Source: Bacteroidales bacterium (GTDB lineage Bacteria; Bacteroidota; Bacteroidia; Bacteroidales; UBA932). Taken from it: a stretch of DNA of 64,000 nt. The DNA lies in the NCBI GenBank assembly GCA_017625535.1, contig JAGAKR010000023.1, positions 62,001 through 126,000 of the forward strand. The letters are read 5' to 3'. Position numbers and translations under genes: made by a program. The notes below the pieces were generated by a model. The model saw only the letters and a list, made by a program, of their open reading frames with translations. It was not told the DNA's origin and searched no databases. Of this stretch, positions 41,812-50,829 are shown piece after piece. Position 1 is the stretch's first letter. Every line of letters starts with the position of its first letter.

Positions 41812-42113
41812 CCTGAGCACGGATATGCGCTATTGGCTTTACACTAAGCCTGTCAATATGCGTTTAGGTTTCAACGGACTGACTGGTATTGTCAACAATA
41901 GTTTGGGTATGAGTATTCGTAGCGGAGATGTGTTTGTATTTGTTAATGCTTTATGCAATGCGAGTTGAAATGGGCCGATTGCGAATCCCATTTTTGGGAG
42001 GAACGGATGATATTGCAGGTGACTTCAAGTATGAGGACCTAATTTTCATGGCAAAATCTGCAATGGAAAGTCCTTATGTGAGACGAATGAAAATGCTCTC
42101 AAAAAGTGTGTGA
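41804..42113 (+). pseudogene. tnpB: IS66 accessory gene 2 (tnpB), interrupted
   Basis: The start MFSLSTDMRYWLYTKPVNMR is typical of IS66 Orf2. It runs through GFNGLTGIVNN to a stop at 41966, where the family would continue. A TnpB-like C-terminus (GRLRIPF...YEDLIFMAKS) follows in another frame up to 42113. The central part is lost. Confidence 0.8.
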
Positions 42114-42201
42114 AAGATGTTGCTCAAAAAGAGGAAAATCGGGTTTTTACTTGTGTAAACGCCGATTTTTCGTATCTTTACATTAGTAATCAATCAAAAA
42201 A

Positions 42202-43770
42202 ATGCCATTAAAAGATAGGGAAATATTGCGACTTCAGGCAGAGCTTGCAAGACTTCAAGCGGAAAATCTAAAACTTGAGGAGGAGAAGGAAAAGATGCAA
42301 GGCATAATTGACGGCCTCCAGAATATGATGGCATGGTTCCGCAAGAAGCTGTTTGGTTCAATGAGTGAGAAACATCTTCCACTAGATCCATCTGTGCTTC
42401 AACCGTTTCTTTTTGATGAACTTCTATCTGAAGAAGAACAGTCAGCATTGGATGCAGAAGTGAGAAAAATGGAGGAACAGAACGCAAAGCTTATAGAGGT
42501 AAAACCTCATAAACGGGAAGTGCGCAAACCTATCCTTAAAGGAGACTTGCCAGTAGAGTAGACACACATCCATCTGGAAGGTGTCAATCTTGATAAGTAT
42601 GTTGAAATTGGAGTGGAGACAACAGACAGGATTGCTATCCGTCCTGCAGTAATGTATATAGACCGTACAGTGCGTCATAAATATGTACTGAAATCAATCC
42701 TGCAGATAGAAAATCCGGATAAGCAGACTTTCCATATTGCACCACTGCCACAGGTGATAATACCCAAAGGAATGGCATCAGAAAGCCTTCTGGTAGATAT
42801 TCTGTTAGACAAATATGTGTATCACCTTCCATTCTATAGGATTACACAGAAATATAAGGAATTGGGAGTGGTGCTGAGTGACTACACGCTTGGAGACTGG
42901 TTCACTACCGTTTGTACTAGACTACGGCCGCTATACGACAAACTCCGGGAAAAGATCATGAGTTCGGACTATATACAATTTGATGAGAGTACGTTGCCAG
43001 TGATAGACAACGAGAAGCATCGTGCTGTCAAGGGTTATGTCTGGTCGGTAAGGGATGCCGTATGCGGTGATGTATACTTCCATTACGATATGGGTTCCCG
43101 TAGCGGAGAAACCGCCCGAAAACTTATAGGCGGCTATCGAGGTACAATCCAGACAGACGGATATGAAGTGTATGAGACCTATGAAAATGCGCCTGGTAAA
43201 CGGATGATAGGATGTTGGGCTCATGCAAGATGCAAGTTCGTTGAAGCTATGGATGAAAACAAGAAGCATGCAAGCGAAGCTCTGGTATAAATTGGCAAGC
43301 TTTACGGTATAGAGAAAGAAATGCGGGAAGCCAATCTTGATTGCCAGGCAATACAAAAGCGCAGGCAGGAGGAATCCTATAAAATAATCCAGGAGTTCGA
43401 GAAATGGATGAACTCGGTTGCCGGGTTGTTCACTCCTAAATCCAGAATGGGAAAAGCATTGGTGTATACATATACCCTTTTGCCACGCTTGAGCCGATAT
43501 GTATTGGATGGAAGATACAATATTGACAACAATGGTATAGAAAATGCAATCCGTCCCATTGCTGTAGGACGCAAAAACTACCTGTTCTGCGGGAATCATG
43601 ATGCTGCAGTCAGGGCTGCTATTGTCTACTCGCTTTTGGGCAGCTGTAAGGCGTATGATGTTGATGTACGCACATGGCTTGAGGATATCTTGAAAAGAAT
43701 ACCTGTAGAAAAGGATATTGACACTCTATTACCATACCTATGGCAGACATTAGCCGGAAATAGTCATTAA
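42202..43770 (+). pseudogene. tnpC: IS66 transposase (tnpC) with two in-frame stops
   Basis: The frame is continuous for 522 codons except for TAG at 42559 and TAA at 43288. It has the coiled-coil N-terminus (LRLQAELARLQAENLKLEEE), the zinc-finger-poor middle, the DDE core (QFDESTLPVIDNEK, QTDGYEVYE, WAHARCKFVEA) and the end GIENAIRPIAVGRKNYLFCG. Only point nonsense changes separate it from a full transposase, so decay is fairly recent. Confidence 0.88.
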
Positions 43771-43878
43771 TACCTGCAACTTCTTAACTAATAGCCGCTA
43801 TTACCTACAATTGACTGGTAATAGCGGCTAATTGTATACTAGTGGTTGGTAATGTACTTTATCGGAGGCTTACCTTAC

Positions 43879-44140
43879 ATTTTCTTAAAAAAAGAAAAAT
43901 AATACACCCCAAAACCTTACAATACCATCAGAAATACCACAACGGAAAAGATGCAAATTTTTAAGAAAAGAAAAAAATCCTTTCCACACATACCTGAAAA
44001 CAATACAGATTCCAAACTTCCCCCTGTAAGGCCACAAAATTTGCACTCCGGCAATCCGGGAGATACATTTGCATTGCAATCCGGAGGGACTCGAACCCCG
44101 GAAGTGTGTTAATTTTAAAAGTGTTTGTTTTTTTTGGAAG
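43879..44140. other. Non-coding spacer with a tRNA T-arm-like fragment
   Basis: No credible gene is present. On the minus strand, 44075-44103 reads TTCCGGGGTTCGAGTCCC followed by TCCGGATTGC. This has the shape of a tRNA T arm and 3' acceptor strand, but there is no anticodon or D arm. It could be a leftover of an att site or coincidence. Confidence 0.35.
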
Positions 44141-44175
44141 GTGAGCTGTCGGGATGACACCTCACCTTTATTTTT
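44140..44175 (+). terminator. Terminator-like hairpin before the capsule locus
   Basis: AAGGTGAG, a 15-base loop containing GTCGGGAT, then CTCACCTT is followed by TATTTTTTT. It would stop transcripts entering from the IS66 side. 44176-44350 is a C/A-rich repeat-like stretch (CCCATCCACC and similar) without a gene. Confidence 0.7.
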
Positions 44176-44364
44176 TTGCTCCTTCCACTTCGGCAACCAC
44201 GAATCAATCTTCACCCGTTATCGGCCATAACCTCAGCATCCATTCGCACACCCACAACCCATCCACCCACCCATCCACCCCACCAATCCCTCTCTCGGCA
44301 TTTCATCACCCACATTCGCACAAGAGTTTACCCAAGGCTACATGGTTTTTTGTTGGAATTATTT

Positions 44365-44395
44365 TTTGTAGTTCAAATTATTACACCTATTTTTG
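44365..44395 (+). promoter_or_regulatory. Capsule locus promoter
   Basis: TTTG (44365-44368), 19 bases, then TATTTTTG (44388-44395). The surrounding block 44355-44386 is identical to that of the acyl operon promoter at 31984-32015. Confidence 0.85.
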
Positions 44396-44421
44396 TAAAC
44401 TATATAAACTATACCCGCAAA

Positions 44422-44440
44422 GTGTGTATTATTGACACAC
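44422..44440 (+). promoter_or_regulatory. Leader hairpin of the capsule transcript
   Basis: GTGTGT-ATTATTG-ACACAC forms a six-pair stem about 30 bases into the predicted leader and is followed by TTTAGGGC and an A run. UpxY-type factors act on the 5' leader of their own loci, so this is a candidate recruitment or pause site. Confidence 0.4.
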
Positions 44441-44478
44441 ATTTAGGGCAAAAAAAAAGTAAAAAACAGTTTGACAAA

Positions 44479-46974
44479 ATGAATATAAAAAGATTTCTAT
44501 TGGCTTGCGGCCTGATTCTGTGCGGAGGAACAGCATTCATTGGTGGATCATTACAGGCCCAGTCAGCTTCAGATATAGAGCTTGCAAAACAACTCGCAAA
44601 ACAGCAGGGATACTCAGATGCCCAGATAGAGCAGATGATGAACAACAAAAATGGAGCAGCCCAGCTGAATCAGAGTGGCAACCAGTCTGTAAACCGCAAT
44701 GCATCGGCAATGCAGCAGCAACAGATGATGCAGCAGCAACAGATGCAGATGCAGATGAATTATGGAGTGGCAGGCCAGCAGGGAGGAATGCAGGACATGC
44801 AGATGAACCAGATGGGCCAAATGAACCAGATGGGCCAGATGACACTGGAACTTCCAAAAGGATCAGACCTCATCTATGGCCACAACATATTCAAGAACAA
44901 AAACTTGAACTTTGTACCAAGTTACAACATCCCAACCCCGGGCAACTACAAACTCTCAGCCGGAGATGAAGTGGTAATAGACATTTGGGGAGATGTAATA
45001 TCCAACATAACAGCAACCATTTCTCCCGACGGAAGTGTAAATATCCCCAACCTGGGCCCTGTATATATCGCAGGCCAGACAGTTGAAAAGGCAGAGAAAT
45101 CCATAAAAGCATACTTGAGCAAGATTTACAGCGGCCTTGCTCAGGAAGAGCCTACAACATTTGCAAAACTGGCACTCGGCAAAACCAAGACAGTTACAGT
45201 AAACGTGGTGGGAGACGTTGAAAAACCAGGAAGTTACACACTACCGGCCCTTTCAACAATAGCAAGTGCAATGTATCTTGCAGAAGGTCCCAACGATATA
45301 GGTACAATCCGCCAGATAAATCTCTACAGGAACAACAAACTGGTAAGTTCATTTGACCTATACGAATTCATAGTAAACGGAACCTTCAGCAGCAATGTTA
45401 TGCTTGAAGACAATGACATCATCTCTGTAGCACCATATACTGGCCTTGTTACAGTAATGGGAGGTGTAAAGCGTCCTATGAAATATGAGGTGAAACCTGG
45501 CGAAACTCTTGATAAAGTCCTTGCATACGCAGGCGGCTTCTCCGATCTCGCTTTTACAGACAAAGTTCACATAGACAGAATAGTGGCAGACGGCAACAAT
45601 GATGGTGCAACAGGTGAATCTTTTGATGTAATGGCCGAACAGTTCGGCTCATTCCAGTTGAAAGACGGTGATGTGGTTACAGTAAATACTAACGGTCAGC
45701 AGTTCCGCAACAGGGTTAAGATTGCAGGAGCAGTTTGGCGCCCTGGAACATATGCCATCAACAGTAATACCTCAAACCTCAAACAGCTTATCCAGGCTGC
45801 AGGCGGATTGAGGGATGACGCCCATACAGACAAAGGATTTGTTGTTAGGTTCGGCAAAGACCGCAGCAAAGAGCAGGTATCTTTCTCTGTAACAGATATC
45901 ATATTGGGAAAACAGAACATCATGCTGGTTCCCGATGACTCAGTGCAGATTTTTGCAAAAGACTCCCTCAAACCTGTCCAGACAGTGGAGATATTTGGTG
46001 AGGTAAACAACCCTACAGCACAGGTAAATTACCAGGGGCAGGAGGGAACATATGAGTACAGGAATGGAATGACAATAGGAGACCTTATCCTTATGGCAGG
46101 TGGCCTTACAGATGCCGCTACCCTCTCTAAAGTTGAAGTTGCACGCCGTGTTACAAACACTTCTAAACTTGATGATAATGTGAATCTGGATACAATTGCA
46201 ATTGTGATGCACTACAATCTCCTCAAGAACCCTGCATATGCAGATGTAAAACTTGAACCATTTGATATAGTGTTTGTGCGCAGGAGCGCCTCATACAAAC
46301 CACAGCAGTCTGTTACTGTAGAAGGTGAGGTGAACTATCCGGGAACTTACGTTGTAGAGAAAAGCACTGTAAGGCTCAGTGATGTAATAGGCAAGGCTCA
46401 GGGCTTTACTCAAGATGCTTACGTAAAAGGTGCAAAACTTACCCGTACACTTACAAAAGAGGAGTTTGACCGCTTGAAGGTTGCTATGGAGATTGCCAAA
46501 AAACAGGCAAATGACTCTACTGCTGTAGACTCTCTCGAAATAGGAGAGAATTATGCAATTGCAATAGATATGGAGAAGGCGTTGGCCAACCCTGGTTCTG
46601 TTGCAGATGTAATCCTCAGGGAGGGAGATGTAATCTCCGTACCTAAATTCAACAGTACCGTAAAGATTTCAGGAGCAGTGCTGTTCCCTAATACAGTATC
46701 ATTTGATCCAAAGAAATCTTGGAACTATTATGTATCAAATGCCGGTGGCGTTACACAGGATGGCTTAAAAAGGAAAATCTATATGGTGCATATGAACGGT
46801 TCAGTAGCAACCAAGGGAGATCCTGGATTTAAAGTACAGCCGGGTACAGAAATAGTGGTGCCTGCCAAGAGCCAGAATGCAGGCGGCGGTAGCCTTGCAG
46901 CCATATTGAGTGTTGCAACATCTACAGCCTCTTTGGCCGCAATGATTGTCACTATTGTTAACCAGATGAAATAG
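44479..46974 (+). CDS. Outer-membrane polysaccharide export protein (Wza-like, SLBB domains)
   Basis: The 831-residue exported protein has a signal peptide (residues 1-28, cut after LQAQ), a polysaccharide-export domain (about 140-215, YKLSAGDEVVIDIWGDV) and a series of SLBB domains (for example VTVMGGVKRPMKYEVKPGETL, VKIAGAVWRPGTYAINSN, VTVEGEVNYPGTYVVEKS). A C-terminal hydrophobic segment follows. Residues 78-121 are almost only Gln and Met, an unusual low-complexity tract. The start MNIKRFLLACGLILCGG at 44479 gives a proper signal peptide; an open frame reaching back to 44176 lies across the promoter. It forms the export channel with the Wzz-like protein at 49.6 kb. Confidence 0.9.
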   Translation: MNIKRFLLACGLILCGGTAFIGGSLQAQSASDIELAKQLAKQQGYSDAQIEQMMNNKNGAAQLNQSGNQSVNRNASAMQQQQMMQQQQMQMQMNYGVAGQQGGMQDMQMNQMGQMNQMGQMTLELPKGSDLIYGHNIFKNKNLNFVPSYNIPTPGNYKLSAGDEVVIDIWGDVISNITATISPDGSVNIPNLGPVYIAGQTVEKAEKSIKAYLSKIYSGLAQEEPTTFAKLALGKTKTVTVNVVGDVEKPGSYTLPALSTIASAMYLAEGPNDIGTIRQINLYRNNKLVSSFDLYEFIVNGTFSSNVMLEDNDIISVAPYTGLVTVMGGVKRPMKYEVKPGETLDKVLAYAGGFSDLAFTDKVHIDRIVADGNNDGATGESFDVMAEQFGSFQLKDGDVVTVNTNGQQFRNRVKIAGAVWRPGTYAINSNTSNLKQLIQAAGGLRDDAHTDKGFVVRFGKDRSKEQVSFSVTDIILGKQNIMLVPDDSVQIFAKDSLKPVQTVEIFGEVNNPTAQVNYQGQEGTYEYRNGMTIGDLILMAGGLTDAATLSKVEVARRVTNTSKLDDNVNLDTIAIVMHYNLLKNPAYADVKLEPFDIVFVRRSASYKPQQSVTVEGEVNYPGTYVVEKSTVRLSDVIGKAQGFTQDAYVKGAKLTRTLTKEEFDRLKVAMEIAKKQANDSTAVDSLEIGENYAIAIDMEKALANPGSVADVILREGDVISVPKFNSTVKISGAVLFPNTVSFDPKKSWNYYVSNAGGVTQDGLKRKIYMVHMNGSVATKGDPGFKVQPGTEIVVPAKSQNAGGGSLAAILSVATSTASLAAMIVTIVNQMK

Positions 46975-46997
46975 TTTTATAAATCGGTCCAATATAA

Positions 46998-48971
46998 ATG
47001 AACAGATTTTATTCAAAATTATCAAACAAGATAGTCAATTCTCCATACTTGAGCAGATGGAGCGTTCTCATAATTGATTCACTCGTTGCATCATTTGCCA
47101 CTGTATCTGTTTATCTTATCTTGGGCTTTTTTGTAAAGAGCAGTGCCCCTTTCAGCTGTTATCTGCTGGTTGCCTTATTGGGCGTTGTATCCTGCATAGG
47201 AACATTCCTCCTCTTTGGTACACATAGGGGAATAATGAGGCACACAACCATACAGGAGGTGATGAGAATCTCCGTGGCAGTTGTCTTCAAGAGCGTATTG
47301 CTTTTGGCTATATTCATTATCTTCAGGAAATGGATAGGTTTTACCCTCAGCAATTTTAAACTGGTATTTTCACAGATAGCGGATATAGTAGGTTCAATTA
47401 CATTGCTCATTGCGCTCAGAATGTTCCTCATCTATATTTATGAACTCCTTTTGGCAAGCCACAATAAGATTTCCAAGAGAGTGCTTATCTATGGAGACGA
47501 CAACAAGAGTGTAGCCCTTTCAACATTCCTTTCAAAGAACCTCCATTCGGAGTACCGCATAATGGGCTATGTGAAGATGCAGACCAAACGTACAAAACTC
47601 AAGCTGCAAGGACTTACAGTATACACAATAGACGAATACGATTACTTCAGCGAAGTAATTGACAAAAAGAGGGTAAATGCTGTTGTCTTCCCAAGCCAGT
47701 CATGTGCAATGGAGGAGAAAGACGGACTGATTGACTTCTGTATAAAGAAACATGTAAAAGTGTATGTACTTCCAAGCCTAAGCGAAATGCCTAAGGATGG
47801 CAACATGCTCAATATGATAAGGGAGATAAAGATTGAGGATCTTTTGGGCAGAGATGAGATAACCATAAATATGGAGGAGATAGAAAAATTCCTTTCCAAC
47901 AAAAGGGTTATGGTTACCGGAGGCGCAGGTAGTATAGGAAGCGAGTTGAGCCGTCTCATCAGCAAGTTCCCTATAGAGCAGATCATTGTACTGGATAATG
48001 CTGAAACCCCATTGCACAACATCCAGCTGGAACTCACAGACAGGGAGAAGAACAAATACGGACTTGATTTTAATCCCGATGAATTTGAACAGAGATACAA
48101 GTTCATCATAGCCGACGTAAGGGATGTGGCAAGAATGGAGCGAGTTTTTGAGGCTTATCAGCCGCATATAGTTTTCCACGCTGCAGCATACAAGCATGTT
48201 CCCCTTATGGAAGGAAATCCTTGCGAGGCTGTAAATGTGAATGTATTCGGAAGCCGTAATGTTGCCGATATGGCAGTCAAGTTCGGGGTTGAAAAAATGG
48301 TTATGGTCTCAACAGACAAGGCTGTGAACCCAACAAATGTAATGGGATGCTCAAAAAGGCTTGCAGAGATATATGTGCAGACTTTAAGCCGTTCAATAAT
48401 CAAAGGAGAGGTGCAAGGCAAGACCAAATTCATCACTACCCGTTTTGGCAATGTATTGGGTTCAAACGGCTCTGTAATTCCACGTTTCAGGGAGCAGATA
48501 GTTAATGGAGGCCCTGTTACAGTTACCCATAAAGATATTATCAGATTCTTTATGACAATTCCGGAAGCCTGCAGACTTGTATTGGAGGCGGCTACAATGG
48601 GAGAAGGGTACGAGATATTTGTATTTGATATGGGCAAGCCGGTTAAAATTGCAGACTTGGCACGTAATATGATATCCCTTGCCGGATTTGAGCCGGATAA
48701 AGATATAAAGATTGTATATACTGGATTGCGTCCTGGTGAGAAACTCTACGAAGAGTTGCTCAACAGCAAAGAGAATACAATCCCTACAGGCCACAAGAAG
48801 ATTTCTGTAGCAAAAGTAAGGGAGTACTCTTTCAGGGAAGTATTGGCAGATTACGATCTCCTTAAAGCCCAGGCTGTGAATATGGACAAGATGGGTACTG
48901 TAAAACAAATGAAGGCCATTGTCCCGGAATTCAAGAGCAAGAACTCAGAATACGAACAATTGGACAACTAA
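46998..48971 (+). CDS. Membrane nucleotide-sugar 4,6-dehydratase (CapD/PglF/WbpM family)
   Basis: The 657-residue protein has about four membrane helices in residues 20-150, a first nucleotide-binding-like domain (RVLIYGDDNKSVALS) and a C-terminal SDR dehydratase with VTGGAGSIGSELS. The catalytic area STDKAVNPTNVMGCSKR has Met at the usual Tyr position, as in PglF-type enzymes. It converts UDP-GlcNAc to the 4-keto-6-deoxy sugar, the first step to QuiNAc4N/bacillosamine-type sugars. The aminotransferase at 56.7 kb and the NeuD-like enzyme at 32.3 kb could complete that route. Confidence 0.9.
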   Translation: MNRFYSKLSNKIVNSPYLSRWSVLIIDSLVASFATVSVYLILGFFVKSSAPFSCYLLVALLGVVSCIGTFLLFGTHRGIMRHTTIQEVMRISVAVVFKSVLLLAIFIIFRKWIGFTLSNFKLVFSQIADIVGSITLLIALRMFLIYIYELLLASHNKISKRVLIYGDDNKSVALSTFLSKNLHSEYRIMGYVKMQTKRTKLKLQGLTVYTIDEYDYFSEVIDKKRVNAVVFPSQSCAMEEKDGLIDFCIKKHVKVYVLPSLSEMPKDGNMLNMIREIKIEDLLGRDEITINMEEIEKFLSNKRVMVTGGAGSIGSELSRLISKFPIEQIIVLDNAETPLHNIQLELTDREKNKYGLDFNPDEFEQRYKFIIADVRDVARMERVFEAYQPHIVFHAAAYKHVPLMEGNPCEAVNVNVFGSRNVADMAVKFGVEKMVMVSTDKAVNPTNVMGCSKRLAEIYVQTLSRSIIKGEVQGKTKFITTRFGNVLGSNGSVIPRFREQIVNGGPVTVTHKDIIRFFMTIPEACRLVLEAATMGEGYEIFVFDMGKPVKIADLARNMISLAGFEPDKDIKIVYTGLRPGEKLYEELLNSKENTIPTGHKKISVAKVREYSFREVLADYDLLKAQAVNMDKMGTVKQMKAIVPEFKSKNSEYEQLDN

Positions 48972-48979
48972 TATATCAG

Positions 48980-49516
48980 ATGATGGAGGCCCCATACCAA
49001 TGGTTTGCAATGCGTGCTACCTATAAAAGGGAATTTATGGCGCAGGAATACCTGCAGGGGAAAGGAATTGAGGTGTTCCTCCCCTTAAAGAAGGAGGTAA
49101 AGGTAATAAGGGGGATAAAGAGAAAAGTTACAGTGCCTGCAATAAACAGCCTTATATTTGTAAAGGCTCATAAAGAGGTGCTGCAACAGGCTAAAATGGG
49201 GGTGGAGTACCTCCAATATTTAACCAGAAAGAAAGAGGGGAGGAATGTGCCAATAGTGGTACCTGAAAGACAGATGGAACGGTTTATCCAGGTTGTAATG
49301 GATGACACCATTGACAAGACATACTTCTCTCCAGATGAGGTAAATCTTTCAGTAGGGACAAGAGTGAAAGTGCATGGCGGAGCCTTTGATGGACTGGAAG
49401 GAGTGCTTGTAAAAATAAAAGGAAAAAGGAAAAAACAGTTCTTCATAAACGTAGACGGCATAGTGGCGGTGAACACTATAATAGAAAATGTTGAGCTATT
49501 GGAAGTGGTAGATTAA
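48980..49516 (+). CDS. upxY: UpxY-family transcription antiterminator (NusG-like)
   Basis: The 178-residue protein has a NusG N-terminal domain (QWFAMRATYKREFMAQEYLQGKG...FLPL, SLIFVKAHKEV) and a C-terminal KOW domain (GTRVKVHGGAFDGLEGVLVKI). In Bacteroides such proteins let polymerase read through the long leader and the rest of their own capsule locus. It usually is the first gene; here it is third. No UpxZ-like inhibitor gene is visible next to it. Confidence 0.9.
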   Translation: MMEAPYQWFAMRATYKREFMAQEYLQGKGIEVFLPLKKEVKVIRGIKRKVTVPAINSLIFVKAHKEVLQQAKMGVEYLQYLTRKKEGRNVPIVVPERQMERFIQVVMDDTIDKTYFSPDEVNLSVGTRVKVHGGAFDGLEGVLVKIKGKRKKQFFINVDGIVAVNTIIENVELLEVVD

Positions 49517-49639
49517 GAAAGTTTTTGTAACTTTATAAAGATAAAAGCATCTTATAGATTTTAAAAAGTTGAGGCACAATATGTTATATGTGTTTTAACG
49601 CTCCTTTGTTTTACCCTAATCCAAAGAAAAAGACAATTT

Positions 49640-50782
49640 ATGGAAAACAATTCAATCCAACAACAAAACAATTTTGAGGAAGAGATTGATCTTATTGCTC
49701 TAGCTGTGCGCTTATGGAAGAAGAGATGGTTTATTGTTAAAGTAACCTGTGTATTTGCTGTAATTGGTTTTATAGTTGCTATTACAACACCGGTTGAATA
49801 TACAGCAAAATGTGTTGTAATGCCTGATACTAGAGGCGGTGCTTTTTCAAACTCAAACCTTGGTGGCCTTGCAGCAATGGCAGGGATTAATTTGGGCGCA
49901 TCAAGTGGTGGTGAGATGCTTTCTCCAAGTATGTACAATTCGCTTCTCAAAAATGTACACTTCTGCAAGGAACTGGTACAGACACCGCTAAACTTCAAGG
50001 AGTATGAAGAGCCTGTAACCATCCTGGATTACTATACAAAGAAAGAATACCAGAAATTCTCTTTGGGCAAGACAATCAGGAAATACACAATTGGTCTCCC
50101 AGGTGTGATTATGGGATTGTTCCGTGGCAAACAGGAAGAGCCAGTTGAAGAGCCTAATGTTGGAGAGCCATATAATCTTGATGCATTTACTGCAAGGGAA
50201 CAGGGTGCATCCGGTGCAATTTCTCAGAATATAGCAATAACTACGGATGGTAAGAACGGCTCAATTGAGATTAAGGCAGATATGCCGGATCCAGTAGCTG
50301 CGGCTCAGGTTGTTGTGGCAGTTCAGACACTCTTGCAGAAATATGTGATTAAGCTGAAATTACTGAAAGCAGAAATTAACTACAACTTTATTAAGGAGCG
50401 TTATGATGAGGCAAAGAAGATATTTGATGAGAAACAAGAGGAGTATGCAAGATATCAGGATGCTAACAAGACACTCTCAACAGCGCTCTCAAAAACAAAA
50501 GGAGAACAAATAAGGAGTGAGTATGAAGTTGCAAGTTCGCTTTTCAATCAGCTTACGTCCCAACTTGTACAGGCTGAGATGAAGGTAAAGGAGGATATTC
50601 CTATTCTTACTGTTGTAGAGCCTGTAATAGTTCCTCTACATAAGAGTAAACCAAATATACCAAAGATTCTTATAGCATTTACCTTTCTTGGTGGAATATT
50701 GGGTTGTGGCCTTGTATTTGGTGCGGATTGGCTTTTAAGTTTAGGTTTACAAAATAAATGGTTGAACATTATTACTGGATAA
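49640..50782 (+). CDS. Chain-length determinant / Wzz-like protein
   Basis: The 380-residue protein has one N-terminal (about 34-54, WFIVKVTCVFAVIGFIVAITT) and one C-terminal membrane helix (about 345-370), with a large periplasmic part between them. That part contains GGAFSNSNLGGLAAMAGINLG and a coiled-coil-rich segment (about 245-320). This is the layout of Wzz co-polymerases, which set polymer length and bridge to the export channel. There is no cytoplasmic kinase domain, so it is not a Wzc-type tyrosine kinase. The 123-base gap from upxY shows no clear promoter. Confidence 0.88.
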   Translation: MENNSIQQQNNFEEEIDLIALAVRLWKKRWFIVKVTCVFAVIGFIVAITTPVEYTAKCVVMPDTRGGAFSNSNLGGLAAMAGINLGASSGGEMLSPSMYNSLLKNVHFCKELVQTPLNFKEYEEPVTILDYYTKKEYQKFSLGKTIRKYTIGLPGVIMGLFRGKQEEPVEEPNVGEPYNLDAFTAREQGASGAISQNIAITTDGKNGSIEIKADMPDPVAAAQVVVAVQTLLQKYVIKLKLLKAEINYNFIKERYDEAKKIFDEKQEEYARYQDANKTLSTALSKTKGEQIRSEYEVASSLFNQLTSQLVQAEMKVKEDIPILTVVEPVIVPLHKSKPNIPKILIAFTFLGGILGCGLVFGADWLLSLGLQNKWLNIITG

Positions 50783-50829
50783 ATCCAGTTGAATTAGAAT
50801 AATTAGTATTATTAAATTACTTTGAATTT

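Larger units (their letters stand above)
41367..43878 (+). mobile_element. Decayed IS66-family element
   Basis: The element of 2512 bases contains remains of the three IS66 genes in order. It is bounded by GTAAG at the left end and CTTAC at the right end. The flanking eight bases, ATTTTCTT, are present at 41359-41366 and 43879-43886, a perfect target duplication of the size IS66 makes. All three genes are damaged, so it cannot move by itself. It inserted between the acyl operon terminator and the capsule locus. Confidence 0.88.

Noticed and set aside
42202..43770. Stop-codon recoding in the IS66 transposase
   Set aside because: The two other IS66 genes are also broken, so ordinary decay explains the TAG and TAA.
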